Part shown: piece after piece, positions 12,801 to 25,307 of the stretch | Numbering within the stretch: position 1 is the first letter of the stretch | How the letters are laid out: each line of letters begins with the position of its first letter | From: Lutjanus erythropterus | Taxonomy: Eukaryota > Chordata > Actinopteri > Lutjaniformes > Lutjanidae | Length of the DNA: 64,000 nucleotides | Direction of reading: 5' to 3' | Assembly: GCA_020091685.1 (NCBI GenBank) | Contig: CM034605.1 | Coordinates: 24,644,470-24,708,469 of the forward strand | The notes under the pieces: model-generated | Seen by the model: only the letters and a program-made list of their open reading frames with translations | The model's database searches: none | What the model was told of the DNA's origin: nothing | Made by a program: the position numbers and the translations under genes

Positions 12801-15800
12801 AAAGCAGAGTTTGGGAAAGGAATAAAAAAGTTGATTTCATGGCTTGAACCACTGTACCTGTCAGGAGACACCTGTCTGTCAAATAGCAGGTGGGAGAGAA
12901 GCTGAAATGGGGCTTGAAGCAACACCAGCAGTGGATTCCCGAGCTTCACTTCACTGCTCTGGTCTGAGTGATACAGCAAGAGAGGCAAATCAGAACAAAA
13001 CCAGGTATAACTAGAAGAATACTCACTCATGCCCAATGGTATAGTTTTTATTTAAGTAGAGTTGCTGTCATTCATTATAAAAGTGCCTCTTGATTTGACT
13101 CACAAAACCAACTGGGATAATGGAGGTGGGGAAAGTGAGTTTCAAGACATTATGAGGGAGATGGTGAGGTCTGAAACCAGCAAGAATTTTAATAAAACAG
13201 CACTATGCACTTAAACTACTTAAACCTTTAAAGAGAAGTTTTAAGAGAAGTTGCCGGTGCCGGATGCATAAAGCAGAATAATCTGAAAACTGATGCTTCT
13301 GTTTTTAGATGAGCAACACGAAAAGTACATCATCTCTCCTCAGGGACAAATGACTTTACCTTCTGAGCCGAGGCTGCGCACCAACACAGATGCTAGTATG
13401 TTGACGTAGTCGAGGAAACTGCGCACGTAATCTGGTCTGGCAATTTCGCCGTCTGGCTCAAAGGGACAAAGCTGGTCCAGAGAGCGAAGCAGCTGCTTCA
13501 TGCTGGAGCGCACAGGGTGAGCGTCCAGCTCCAACTGCTTCAGACTCGCCTGTTCGACCAATAGCGGCAGAAGACCGCTGCCCGCACTGCCCTCTGTTAA
13601 ACGACAGGTAACGCCAAACTTACAGAACTTGCTGAAAATAAAGGTGGAAGAACTCTTCAGTCCTACAACAAATCTTCTGGAATTTTGAAGTTATCACAAG
13701 ACTATCTGTACAAATTCCTGGTAAACATGCAACAAAGCCCTAAGACATGTATGTGTTTGAAACAGCCTTGGAGTTTTTTTTTTATTGTACACATGTACCC
13801 CCATCCAAAGAGCACCTCAAAGAAAACTCAATTTGAGTCCAGGAGGTTAACTTAAACTTTAACTTTATTGCATCTGAAAAGCCGTGGCTACTGTGCCAAC
13901 CTGTTCCGTCTGCAGCGGTGCTCAGGGTGTGCAGGGTGGTCTCCAAACGTTGAGCCAGACTGAGCCGAGCAGCGATGCACTCTTCGCTCAGCGTTGGGTG
14001 GCAACACATTAGCACTTCCTGGATGCTGCAACCAAACGGGCTGGCAAACACCTGGTCGTCCCCAGCAGCTTCTGCGAACAAGAGCGGATCAGGAATAAAC
14101 CAACTATTCTGTGCAATCAGTTCATTTTTCATAAGAAAATCTCTGCCAGGAGATTTATTTTGCATTCAGGTCATTTTCCTTTATTGACCAGCCAAATACA
14201 TGTTTGAATAGAATAGAAACTCCATCTGGTTAACTTTAAACATCATTAGTATACTATAAGAAGCCTATTGGTCTGTTGGTATTGATATACACATTTTATT
14301 ATTTCCATAATGAATAAGCGTGAGTATTTTTATTCACCTGTTTTCACTGAGCCTTTATTAGTGGCAGAATGATTCAGGATCTTGTTGATCTGTTGTAACA
14401 CCATGGGAAATCCACAGATCCCCTCAGAATGGGGAACTTTAGGGTCAACTCTTACTCCTGAGGAGGCAGACAAGGATTAAAGATGAAAGACCAAGATGAG
14501 CCAGTGCAAAGCTGCTAATACAAACACAAAATTGCAGGTGGCCTTGTTCAAATCTCTAGTCTCTGTTATGTAAGTTGCACCATCTAAATTACAATGTCAA
14601 CATTCCCAAATTTAGGCTGTGCACCTCGAGCCTCCAGGCTGCTGTTGAGTCTGCGCTCTGCTGTGTCCAGCAGCTGTCGGGACGTCTTCCAGAGCTGACA
14701 GTGGCAGCAGGCCAGGTCGAAGGCAGCCATGGCTGCTGGGCTCAGCTCCTCCAGCAGCGTGTAAAGGAGGCCTGAGGGGTCTGAAGTGCAGCGGCTCAGC
14801 CAGTAGCCCTCCTCCAGTGAGGGCATCGGGTGAGCGGGGGTGCTGAGGAGACGGTCTGCTATGTCTGAGATGGAGTAGAAAGCCACACCTGCAGGGAAAC
14901 ACACACAGAAGTCCGATCCTGAGTAATACGTTGCATTTACAGCTCTTTGAAGCATAATAGTGTATTTTATTCCTCTGCATAACTTGTAGCATCACTGCAG
15001 CACCACAGTACAGCAACACTACTCCATCATAATGCCGTTTTTGTCGCACATTTTATCATAAATGCAAAATTGCAGCTTCTGCAATTTTGATATTGCATTT
15101 GGCCATACTGCAATTTCTATAATATTTTGATTAATTATGCAGCCCTAATTAATATGCATTTATATTCCTGAAATTAAGAGCAACATAAAATTCTAAGTAG
15201 GAAATCAGATGTCAAACCTGCAGCAGCAGCACTTCCGATGGCCTGCAAGGTTGATCGCCCACTGCTGCCCAGCCGACTCCTCCCCGGGCCCGACACAGCC
15301 GCTGTCCCCAAACCTTCTGAGGAGGACGAGGATGAAGACATGGACTGGCTCTCCATCTTCTGCTCCACCCGTCCCAATTCCACCAGGACTTCTTTGTAGC
15401 GCTCCATGAACACCAGCTCACCACAGCAGGCAGACGCCCCCAGATCGAACACAAGAGACACCTGCAGAGAAGACAGGACATAACAAAATGATGGATGACT
15501 AAACCCACCGAAACCCAAACGATAATTCATATTCACATTTTTCTGTGCAAATTTTAATTTTGGCTATTAATTTTGTATGTGCCTATAACTTAAATTGAAA
15601 AAGATAACACAAAATAAAATTTGATGGACATATAACCTTAAGTCAGTGAAGTAGAGCATTTTTAATTATTGTGTGTCTACTTGGTCTACAAAAAAAAGGG
15701 TTTTGTAAAAACATATAAACATTTTTCGAGTCCAGCTCGCCACACAGACCTGATGCGCCTCCATGAAGTTTCCTCGGCGGATGCAGGACATGAGTAGAGA

Positions 15801-18800
15801 CTCGGGAGGGGACAACATTGCGGGGACCAGCCAGCTGTGGGGTCCTCCACATGGACAAACCTCCAGTTCCACACAACCTGCCGCTGTCCCTCCTCCACCA
15901 TCTGACAGAGGACAAATATACTGTCATGAATCCGCAAAAACAACATGTCTTCAATTCACTGCTCCTATAAATACAAATCGAGTTTATCTTTTATTAGACA
16001 TATAGAAATATGTTTCCTCGCACACTTTCTTACAACTGCAATTTTTGTTTTGTCTATGACAAAATTTATGCAATGTTGCTAACAAAAAACACAAGACAAA
16101 AATGTAGTTTAAAAATAAAAACTTCCGAGTATGTCTTTAGTTTGATTGACAAAAAAAAGAGGACAAAATATTATGGGCTATTTTTTTTCAATGCAGCAGT
16201 TTCATTTCCTGTGATGTGCACACAAGATTACATCAAGATTACACCACAGCAGCACACAGCAACCAGACAGGACTCAGGGTAGTTTTCATCAACTATTTTA
16301 CAGAAAGCAACTTATAGCTAATCATGACAACAACAGGGCTTGGGAGAAAGAAGCAGTGTAATATCTGGGTCCATTTTCATTACAATGAGGCCAGAAAAAT
16401 AAATAAATAAATAACACATGTTGTCCTTTATCAGAAGGGAAGCAACGTGGCCATAAAATAGTAATGATAAGAACACCACAGACCTGAAGAGTTTCCACAA
16501 ACAATTTGAGGTTCTTCAACAAGGTTTTTTTTAAAAGCTATATTAGTAAGGCAGTTGTGTTACTTTATGTGGGTGTTGTGTTGTGCAACACTGAACCTGT
16601 GATTTTCATCACATCATGATATGATAAAATCTTATGTTAAATAAGTTTGACTAACATGACAAAATTATTGGGTTTGGCAACACTAGACTGACTGAAATGT
16701 TCAAAACACTCCTATTACTAAAAAGAAATAAAATGTAAACAGTTTTAATTGACTAAAACTAAAATAAAATTAACGGTTTGCTTTGACTAAGATAAGACAA
16801 AAAATGCCCAGACTTTTAGTCAACTAAAACTTGACTAAAAACAAAACAGGATGAGGTTGACTAAATATGATGACAAACTATCTTAATGAAAAACATAAGA
16901 TAAAAATAGAAATTAGCTGACAAAATTAACAGTACAAAATGTAGCTTTGACTCAACATGCTTTGAACAAACCAAATCATTACATGCGCATACATTATGTA
17001 AAAGGCCAGGCTGTTGTTTATGTCTTACCTGATGCGCTCGTGCTAACTTCTCCATTGTGTTTCTCCACAGAGGTTTGTCTCTCTGTTGTGTGTCTCCCCG
17101 GTCTCTTCCTTCTCCTCAGGCTCGAGCTCTTGTTGCGTCCCACAGAAGTGACAGGACAGCTGACCGCTGACATCTGGACAGGATTCTCTGAACCTGCAGG
17201 TGAATTTATCATCAATATTTCAACAAAGAATACCAGAATTTAAAAAAATCAGAAATCCATACACCCATGTACATTTTGGTTGTGCAGAAACATAAATGAA
17301 AAAAAAAAAAAAAAAAAAGTAAAAGCTTAAGAAATATCTTCAATTTGTCCATCTCACCGCCTCCACTGCCCTGGTTGCTGGTGATGATCTGCAGCCTCCA
17401 CTGAGCCTCTGCAGTGCGTTTGGACAACCTCTGCAGGCGAGCCCCGAATGTGTCAGCCGTCACGGAGCAGCCGAGGCTCTCCGCCGCCTCGGCCTCTCGA
17501 GGCAGCGCTCTTCCCGCCTCCTGTCCCTCCTGCTGGCCCACCACACACATGCCCTCCAAACCTTCTTTCAGCAGCTTCAGAAAACCCTCCATGGCCGTCA
17601 CGTCGACCAGAAACCCCCTGCAGCTCTGGATAAAGTGCCCCAGGTCCAGGTGACTAGGGTGGGCTGCTGTTGGTGAGCTCAAACGCAGCTTCAGGTTCTC
17701 AGTCTCATCTGTCTTTGCTTTGTTTCCCAATTCTGCATTTGTGTTTCTTGCATCTGATGAACAGTCTGTCTGAGCACCACTGCCTGTGCTCTGATTCAAG
17801 TTCGAGTCTTTCTGGATCTGCTGTGCAAAGTCAGAGGTGGACAGAAAGAGAAGAGAGAAGATGTTCTCCAGGAGCTCCAGGCGGAACATGGCAGGCACAG
17901 CCTCCAGATAGAGCTGACACTCAGACAGGTAGTGCTGGAAGAGCAAATGGCAACCTGGAAAACAAATCAAACTTACTTAATTATGTTAAAAAAAGTGGAA
18001 AAACTTACAATATTATATATATTCAAAGAAAAGCTTTTTCTGATTTGTGTAATTTGTCATATCAATTTTTATTTTGGGTCTTTATTGGGGGGTGAAAGCT
18101 CTCAACTATCAAGAGATGACTTTAATGAATGTTAGTTTTGAAGTTTAGAAATTAAAAAAATAGATTAATTTAAGAATTGTGATTCATTTTTACAATTTTC
18201 TGATCTATGTTTTTGATTCCTGAACTGATATAATTGAAATTCAGTTGCTTCATTTTAGTCTACGCTTATAAAGTAAGATGGAAAAAAATTACTGCTTTTA
18301 TCTATGAGATGGTGAAATGTATTTGTTGTAATCTATGAGCACTGCGTGATGTCACGTCCGTTTCAAGAAAAACAAAGCAGACACGAGAAAGACAAACAGT
18401 CGCGGAAGGGCTCTGAGTTCATCCACATCTACATTAATGCATAAATCCTCCACTCGCCATCACCCGTGTGTATTATTTTCTCTGATTCAGAGACCCACAC
18501 CCTCACCTCTACCAGGCCCTGTAGTGTGAGCTTTCCAAGTAATTTCTTTATTTTGTGTTGTACTGATGTCTGAGTGTTGTATGATTAGAGAGGCTGCTTT
18601 CAGTTTGGTTTCTATTTGACTGGCCAGAGGAAACAGTAAACAAACACTAAATAATCAATGAAGTTGTGCTCAATGCACGTAAAGGTGCGCACAGCGTCTC
18701 TCTTATGGGGAGATGCACCCTTTTTCCCACCTTCAACCCAAACAAAACTCGGAATATATTGTAACACTGAATCAAATACTTCTGGAAATGTCATACATAT

Positions 18801-21800
18801 TAAATTGGCACTCAAGTATCATGATAGTATCGAGCCAAGAGATAAGTAAATTGTCACAGCCCTAACTGTGATTGGAATTGGGGCTGGACAATCAATCAAA
18901 ACATTATCTCAATCGCAATACGGCAAGTTGAAGTTTTTTTGATAAAGCTAAAATGTGTGACAAAACAGAAGTACTGTGGTGCTGCAGAGATGCTCTGGCC
19001 TATAAATCTTGTTCTCCAGATATAAGATGATGTTTGTTTTTATTTTTTTTTAACCTTTTTATGCCTTTATTGATAGGACAACTTAAGTTAGGACAGGAAA
19101 GAGGGGACAAAGTAGGGGGAGACGTGCAGCAAAGCCCGCTGATGGGGGACTCAGCCCCAGTACATGAGAAGCATCGTCTACTTTGTTTTATTGATATATT
19201 TATTTTACTTCTCTGTTTTTTTAATTGACTGTGATAGAATGATTTAACACTACCAAAACTAACTACACCTACTAAACAGTTTAACCATGACATCTACTGT
19301 ATCCATCCATCTTCAACCGCTTATCCAAAATCGGGTCTGTATTCTAGTGTTTATGTAAGCGAGATTAGAATCAGCTAAAATGAGCAGACAGGAAACTTCC
19401 CTATCATCTGTCATCAAATCATCACTGCAGAAAATAATACCGCCTTTTGTACCTTCTGAGGAAGCTGAGGTTTGGTTTTGGTCCATTTCTGCTTCAGCGG
19501 GCTGGTGATTTTGCTGCGGCTGCATGGACTCGCACTCGGTGCAGTTTGAGTATTTATGAGCGTTCACACAGAGAGCGTAGATGGCATACTTCATGGCACA
19601 GAACCCCTGGAACAAAACTGTGTTCCTCTGCACACCAGGACTGAGAGAACCGAAGGCCTCTGTGTCTTCTGCAGGGGAAAAAAATGGACAGTGTTCTTTT
19701 ACAAATTAACACCAACATTATTTTCAGACTCGACAGGATGCTGAAGAAGCTGACCTGTCACCGGTGAATTTGGCAGTCGCTGCAGCAGATCGAGTATTTT
19801 GCGCTCTTCAAACTGGGACAAAGGAGTCAAGGAATGCAGAATATAGAGAGCAGAGTGATTGTCCAGGGTGTGAAGCTGTGCCAGCAATGCATCCATGGAA
19901 ATCTCTCTGAAGAAACAAAAAACAAAAGAAGTAAATATCAAATCAAAAATCAATATCACCATTAAAAAACAATGGCTTATATTTATCATGTGCAACATTT
20001 TGTTTTAAACTAGGCAAATTAGGCCTTGTTTTACTGACTATCCCAAGATCTCATATTTGTTTTTATTTCCTGTGTTTTCTTTTTATTTACTGGCTTCATG
20101 TTGTGACAAAATGTTCATTAAAAAGCTTAGAAATGGAGTTAAATGCAAGTCAGACTTCATAAAGAAAAGCAAAACAAATGCTTACAGATTGTTGTTTTTA
20201 CACCATTCAAGGATTTCAAGCTGAGAGGACAAAAGGTTGGCAAACTCTTGCAGAACAGAGTCATTGGCTGGTGCCTAAAAAGAAGGTAAAGATTGTGTAT
20301 CACACTTAAACAGAGTTAGAGGAGTTGGTGCACAGTGATGTTTGGACAGCTGAACGGTTTCAGGTCTGACCTGCTCTTGGTGAAGGATGCCGAGCAGCGC
20401 TTGGGCCGAGCTCAGACTGCGACAGTGAGTCCATCCCAGGAGCAACAGCAGACGAGACAAAGGCTGGAATTCCAACTTCAGTAAATCTCTCAGCTGAGAA
20501 AACTCCTCGTGTTTAATCAGGTCGAGCGCAGTCACCTACAGGAAGGAACCAATCTCATTACGTTATTAAATTTACTCACATGTGGTCGCAAACCAGCTTT
20601 ACAGACCGTCCGGATCCAGCACAAATGACAAAAAATGTGGAATTACTTCTGAAATACGCCTGTCTACACGCATAATTTAATTTTCCAGTGGTCCTGGTAA
20701 ACTTACCAAGACCTGTTCGAGGAAGTGCTTTCCACTACTAAGGCACTCAAAATAAATGGTCTTCCAAATGGATGGACGATCCTTGTGGCAACATAAACTG
20801 AGGGCCAGCTTCTCTGCTTCAGGAAGGTCCACTATGAGAAAACAGTGAAAGTTTGACACCTTAACACCATATTATTGTGTTGTGAGTAAGGTAATATAAA
20901 AAGTTATGTGACTTTTTTTTTCTTTTTGCCATTGGTTTTTGAAAAGGCGTTGTTATTTTTTAGACTAGTATTGTATTTAAGTTTTAAATTCTGGTATTGT
21001 GACAATATTGAGAAACTAAATGCAAGAAACTCTATGCAGACCCTAACACTAACAATACTGCAGAAGACCAACAACAGCTGCTTGTCACATGCAACGTTTT
21101 TGCAGCCACAGAAGCAGAAGTGTGATGAAAAGAGGAAAAGGCTTGATGGCGCCAGTGTCTGCTCACTAAAAGCCAAGAAAGCCAAATCTCAGTCTATAAA
21201 TATCTTTTGGTATCGTTACTATAAAACAAAAGACAAACTGAAACAGCTCAGAGGAGGAACTGATTTATAGGAACAAACAGCTGTTTTACAAAGCAGCGTG
21301 GTCATACTAGCATGAAGACTGCTTAAAGGCCACACCACAAATTCATACTGAAGTCTTGTGTTTTATTTTAAATATAAGGGCAAAATCTGAAATTAAATGA
21401 AAATTAATAAAATCAAATAATGCTAAGCTCAACAGTTATTGATTTAAGAGGAGAGAGTTAAACATCAGAGGAGGTAAATGTCTTTAAATGGGCTGAACAC
21501 GCTCAGATTACCTTGTGTATCAGGCGCATTCCTCAGCAGATGATCCCTCTGAAGCCTCAGAGCGGTGGAGCAGTACACGGACACGAGAGCGTCGCACCGA
21601 GGGCGAAGCAAGGAGCCCAGGATCCTCTCCTCCCTCAGGGGCCCGTCTCTGGCTGCCCACAAGGCCTCGCACAGCGCCTCGAGCTGCCCGCCACTTCTAC
21701 GAGAGCTCCACGGCATCACAGACAACACGCCGTATATCTCCTCCACCCACTCCTCCACCTTCTCCGGCCTCCTCTCTGGTTTTCCCAGTTTCTTCATCAG

Positions 21801-23867
21801 CTGTTGGATGAAAGTGTGCTGCAGAGTGTGATCCTCTGAGCATGACTGGTCCTGTAGGAAAAAATATGAAAAATGTCACATACATACACTTTATTCACTT
21901 ATTTATGTTGTATAGTTTTCCTATTTTACTTTATCTTATTTAAAGATCTGTCATTATTATCAGTATTGTTTCATTTTTATCCCCTTTAACCTATTTTATT
22001 TGTATTTCTTTAATCTTTTTAATCCAGTTTATCTAGTTTTTAGTCTGTGACTTATCTAACTCTACTTTATTATCATTATCATTATCATAGCCTTTAAATC
22101 TATTTTATTGTATATCATTATTATCTTTTATCTATGGTTTTAATTTCACTCTATTACAGTCTACACTTTGTTCTGTCTTATTATCAGTTTGTCAGTCATC
22201 TGTTAAGCATTTTGAAATGCTCTGACCTGTATAAAAAGGTCAACAAAAATAAAGTTTGTTTGACTGATAAATTGACTCAAATGTTTGTTTTAATTGTACA
22301 GCTATATAAAAATATTAACCTTAGCTGCTTTTTAAAGCCAAACCTCTAGAGTTTGCAGACTTAATTATTTTGTTTAAGTATTTTCAATATATTTATGAAC
22401 TGATAAACAAAAACAAAGACTTAAAAAAATTAGATGATGCCCACAACTGTGGCAGAAAACATCATTCAGACCCACTTAAAATGTTTGAACAATTTCAGAT
22501 AATTTTCTATTCAAAAACACCCAGAACAAGGTTTATAAGGAGTATGTATATTTATCTTTTACTGACATTCATCAGTTTTATAAATTCATGTGCACATACA
22601 TGTACATAAAAGACATATTCCTAAATTTATGTCGTTGTGTTTCTGAACAATACTTTTTAAAAAGAATAATTTTGTGCTGCTTGATCGTCATGATATGTTT
22701 GACTCTACCTGTAAGAAATGTGCTAACGACTGGGCGAGTCTGGGCTTCTTTTTCTCCAATAAGGTTCGCAGACAAGACTCAACAGCAGCGTCTGTTGTCC
22801 TTGAACCATCTGGAGCCTTTTGTTCCGAATGTGCGTCCAAGAAGGCCTGATGCAACTCCTGCGGAAAGATAATTTATTTCAGTTTTCCTAACATCTGTCT
22901 GTAGTCACAACAAGTAAAACAAAACAAATCAAGTTAACCTTAGAACACGTGGCTCATGTGAACATAAAACTGTGTCTAAATTTAATTAAAGGTAACATTC
23001 TTAGGTTGTTTTTACTGATTCTTTATCAACTGTCTATTTGATTGCAGACAAAAGTCTAAATAAAAATAACCTTGAGAGCAGTTTCTGGTATCCCCTCTGA
23101 CCCCAGCTCCTCCAGCAGCAGCAAGAACTCCAGCTCTCTCCTGATGTCCGGAGGAACCTCGAATGGAAAGTAAACAACAGTTAAGTTATTAAGTCACACT
23201 GTTGGTCATGTTTCTGATGACTTTTCACCCAGTTTCACAACACAATATTGTCTGCTTTGTGAAAAAACAGCCCAGTTTTTGAGATGATCATTCTGGTTTG
23301 AAGGTTCTGGTTTCTGGTTGTGTTTTTGTACGTTAACACAAACGAATATGGTCTCAAATACTGACACACTGCTTAAAGGTGACACAACTAAACATGCTCC
23401 TTCAGAGTAGGTCAAATAAGGACAATAGAGAGAGCCACATTACCTGCTCTTCTGTCCATTTCTCCAAAACCTGCAGCCAAAACCAAGCCAGTTTGTGTGG
23501 ACTGCCAACAGACTCCCATCTACAAAATAAACACACAAGCACAAATAACACACAAACATCAAGTTTTTGGGATGATTATTTTTGCAGGCCTAATAACAAT
23601 AATACATTACATTTCATTGATTTTTACAAACAAAGAAAAACTGAATGTCTTTTGAACATGCAGCTGTGTGACTCACTTTAACTTGTAAGGATGGCAGACT
23701 ATAGCTTTGATTATGTCTCGGAGGTTTTCTGAAAGTCCTCCTGTCGAGTTAACCAGCTGTGGCACACAGGCATTGGCCAGCTCCCACTCTCCATGCTGCA
23801 GGCACCTCTTGGAGTACTCAAACAGGTCCTGGAGGGAGGTCTCGGACTCACAGCCGAAGGGATGCAT
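881..23867 (-). CDS. zfyve26: Spastizin (zinc finger FYVE domain-containing protein 26), C-terminus outside window
   Basis: Large PI3P-binding endosomal/lysosomal protein. The mammalian family works with spatacsin (SPG11) and AP-5 in autophagic lysosome reformation and in cytokinesis; this role is family knowledge. Coding exons, 5' to 3': 23677-23867, 23444-23519, 23071-23157, 22709-22858, 21512-21851, 20707-20831, 20371-20535, 20186-20274, 19755-19906, 19453-19668, 17358-17954, 17029-17193, 15750-15901, 15218-15461, 14625-14888, 14338-14457, 13901-14071, 13360-13593, 12858-12963, 11571-12409, 9967-10166, 8096-8200, 7808-7930, 7245-7421, 5609-5858, 4337-4432, 3838-4025, 3452-3588, 2378-2406, 2009-2145, 881-1101. 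All 31 join in phase (6,146 nt, about 2,048 residues). The start begins MHPFGCES and is followed by HGEWELANACVPQL, matching the conserved N-terminus. An in-frame TGA lies upstream in the same exon with no ATG between, so this start is firm. The FYVE finger is at about residues 1853-1919, close to its place in the human protein. The coding sequence continues past the left edge after a phase-2 junction at 881. Confidence 0.96.
1402..1475. repeat. Near-perfect hairpin (31-nt arms) within a fold-back repeat copy
   Basis: Arms 1402-1432 and 1445-1475 are inverted copies matching at about 28 of 31 positions, with a 12-nt loop. The flanking sequence to about 1560 is an antisense relative of the repeats at 43.5-43.9 and 47.2-47.8 kb (shared block around GTCACACAATAACATAAACA), so this is probably a truncated fold-back MITE. 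Confidence 0.65.
2689..2975. repeat. Two diverged direct copies of a dispersed repeat
   Basis: Blocks at about 2689-2780 and 2862-2975 share CACTAAAA..., GAGAAGTGGGCAATA/AAGAAGTAGGCAATA, CACATTTGAT, GCACTGCCT and CAGTTTGAT in the same order. They are about 175 bp apart in a zfyve26 intron and look like tandem fragments of one dispersed element. Confidence 0.55.
3452..4025 (-). CDS. zfyve26: zfyve26 exons encoding the FYVE zinc finger
   Basis: Two exons (3838-4025 and 3452-3588) encode one complete FYVE finger. The WxxD element appears as DWVPD, followed by the first CxxC pair (HVCMVC), the basic RRHHCRRCGRLVCHAC core and the RVCDQCY element. All eight zinc-ligand cysteine positions and the R-R-H-H-C-R phosphoinositide motif are intact, so PI3P binding is expected from family knowledge. 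The intron falls between RFTM and FNRRHHC. Upstream of the finger the first exon is a hydrophilic Ser/Arg/Pro linker. No missing key residue is seen. Confidence 0.97.
4433..5608. other. zfyve26 intron; retroelement tail-like sequence at its end
   Basis: Mostly AT-rich unique sequence. At 5431-5560 an ACGAT pentamer run is followed by TTTTTGTCCCCATAGGGAG and an A-rich end, typical of the 3' tail of a fish non-LTR element. No exon is seen. Confidence 0.45.
5859..7244. other. zfyve26 intron, no supported feature
   Basis: AT-rich intron with short open frames lacking conservation or splice context. I see no exon, repeat boundary or regulatory element that can be defended. Confidence 0.5.
8280..9621 (-). 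mobile_element. Decayed Tc1-like DNA transposon with ~200-bp terminal inverted repeats
   Basis: The element lies in a zfyve26 intron between TA dinucleotides at 8278-8279 and 9622-9623. Its ends are long imperfect inverted repeats: CAAACCCATTTCC at the left and, read inversely, TAACTCCAATTCC at the right, each continuing with AATACAGTACAAAGACAAG-type sequence. The minus strand carries broken transposase remnants, including the DNA-binding helix-turn-helix piece SPSSIHKIIERFRESREIS (9168-9386). Other segments are frame-shifted and stopped. It is a fossil, not an active gene. Family assignment rests on resemblance to abundant teleost Tc1/mariner elements. Confidence 0.8.
10167..11570. other. 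zfyve26 intron, AT-rich
   Basis: Contains a low-complexity AAGTA-type stretch at about 10826-10880. Otherwise nothing supportable; phase continuity shows no exon is needed here. Confidence 0.5.
11571..12409 (-). CDS. zfyve26: zfyve26 large internal exon with Ser/Thr-rich acidic linker
   Basis: At 839 nt this is the longest exon of the gene, about residues 1215-1495. Helical Leu-rich sequence is interrupted by a low-complexity stretch of Ser, Thr, Pro, Asp and Glu (around 12060-12200), probably a disordered linker. Helical sequence then resumes (AQAVAAEAFQKALSSRDLGR and following). It starts in phase 2 and ends in phase 1. The donor reads GAAG|GTTAGA, a weak match to consensus, but the frame requires it: the next exon begins AT and restores a GAT codon. 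The antisense open frames here are shadows. Confidence 0.9.
15902..17028. other. zfyve26 intron, AT-rich
   Basis: A-rich unique sequence with short T and A runs, including TAAATAAATAAATAA near 16398. No exon, repeat end or RNA gene is recognised. Confidence 0.45.
17955..19452. other. zfyve26 intron with SINE-like copy
   Basis: AT-rich sequence; the only recognisable item is the A-tailed SINE-like repeat at 19035-19175. Flanking exons join in phase without additional coding sequence. Confidence 0.5.
19035..19175 (-). mobile_element. SINE-like retroelement fragment, copy 1
   Basis: Read on the minus strand it ends TCAATAAAGGCATAAAAAGG plus an A-rich tail, preceded by a CTCTTTCCTGTCC-type body and a GGGCTGAGTCCCC word resembling a degenerate B box. 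A second copy in the same orientation lies at 57024-57170. This is a common kind of short A-tailed repeat in teleosts. Confidence 0.55.
21852..22708. other. zfyve26 intron, T-rich low complexity
   Basis: From about 21890 to 22250 the sequence is a T-rich run of TTATTT/TTATCATTA words. No exon, transposon end or RNA gene is recognised. Confidence 0.45.
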
Positions 23868-23964
23868 GTCCACTTTCACTGTGACACTCCTCTGCTCAGT
23901 GGTCACAACTGGGGAGGCACCTTTATTTCCATATAGTCAAGGAGTATGCTTGAGCTTTCCTCGC
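23677..23964 (-). other. zfyve26: zfyve26 exon 2: 5' UTR end plus start codon
   Basis: The acceptor TTTTAG lies just above 23964 and the donor AAA|GTGAGT is at 23677. About 97 nt of leader precede the ATG at 23867. The initiator context is GTGGACATGC (G at -3, C at +4), a moderate Kozak match. The leader carries the end of an upstream ORF that begins in exon 1 and stops 35 nt before the main ATG. Confidence 0.85.
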
Positions 23965-25307
23965 CTAAAATAGAAGAAAGACATCAGAGTATAGTATCTC
24001 TTTAAACAGATTTTGGATACTTTCAGGTCATAGTTTGTTGTTTAACTTATGTTTGTTTAGTGCCATGTTACAATCTATCAACTCTTAGACTTTTTGAGGC
24101 AGAGGGTCAGTCAGTTCTTGATAAACAGCCTTGCTTACAGTTCTTATAACTGTTTTGAAGCATAAAACATAAATTTATATTTGTTAGGGCCGCATTAAAC
24201 TGATATTTTTTCAGCTTACTCTACAACCAGTAAGTACCTGCTTCTTATAGCCAATACTGATAAGACAACCAATAATTTTCATATGTAAAAAATAAGTTCA
24301 TTTGTTTAGTTTATGTACACCTGTAAGACAGGAGACATCTAAATGAACCAAATCTAACTGACACTGTCACTGTTAAAAACAAAAACAAGCAACAGAGGAA
24401 TTGATTTTTTTCCCCATCAATCCTAATCTTTCTTAAACATGCATACATTCAAACTCAATGGACCTTCTCACATTTTAACAGATGTTGGATACTTTCAGGT
24501 CGCAGTTTGTTGCTTACTTTATGCATTTTAAATCTACCTAGTTTTTGAATATTGGACGCTTTAATTCAATGAACGTAAACTGGTTGGTTCTCTGTTTACA
24601 ATTCTGATAACTCTCTAAGTTTTTATATGTTTTATATGTATTTCTGCACAGTCAGTCATGTGTGGCAGTTCAAATGGACAATATATTGTCTTAACGTTTA
24701 TTACAATAGATGTTTTTGCATTGACACAATCTATATTGTTTACAGCACAATTTATTATCTCTGATAACTCCCAAAAAATAGATATCAGTCACACTTTCAA
24801 TTTCATCATTACTTTTAATAAGTTTGTTTTGTATATTTGTCACACATTTACCAACGATGATTAATTTAGCATAGCTGACTTATTAACAACCGATTATTCA
24901 TGCATATATTCTTTAATGACACGCCTCGCCTCGTCATCTGTTACCACAGATGCGAAATGTTAAACACAATGTAATTCCATCATCTGTACCTTTAATTGTC
25001 TGTCCAAACAACCCGCGCACGTTGGGAAAGAAACATGGATCAGCTACTGCTGTGTTCAGTCGGCGACACTAAATACGCCTTTCAGCTACACATGCTTTTA
25101 AAATGTCAAAGGTCCATCTTCACCACTCGTCTCTACTCAGATCTGACAGCTAACTCAGCCTAAAATCACTATTAGCGTTAGCATTAGCTAAAAAATGTTG
25201 CTGACTGACTGTAGCTAAAACATTAAGTTAGCTAACTTTCGTACCAGCTAGCAGACGCAGAGGCTAAAGCGTTGACAAGTTAGCGGGTAATGGATAAAGT
25301 TACTTAC
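23965..25307. other. zfyve26 first intron with internal ~470-bp direct duplication
   Basis: The block beginning ACAGATTTTGGATACTTTCA at 24008 recurs as ACAGATGTTGGATACTTTCA at 24478, with further loosely matching sequence after each. Copies are diverged and their ends are uncertain. No coding content. Confidence 0.5.

Noticed and set aside
17670..18095. 141-codon plus-strand open frame
   Set aside because: Its first part is the antisense of the 597-nt zfyve26 exon and the rest is intron; it has no independent support.
19035..19175. tRNA gene
   Set aside because: Only a weak B-box-like word is present; no A box at proper distance and no cloverleaf. It is better explained as a SINE-like fragment.
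20908..21270. 120-codon plus-strand open frame
   Set aside because: It is entirely inside a zfyve26 intron, Lys/Leu-rich from AT-rich DNA, with no recognisable domain.
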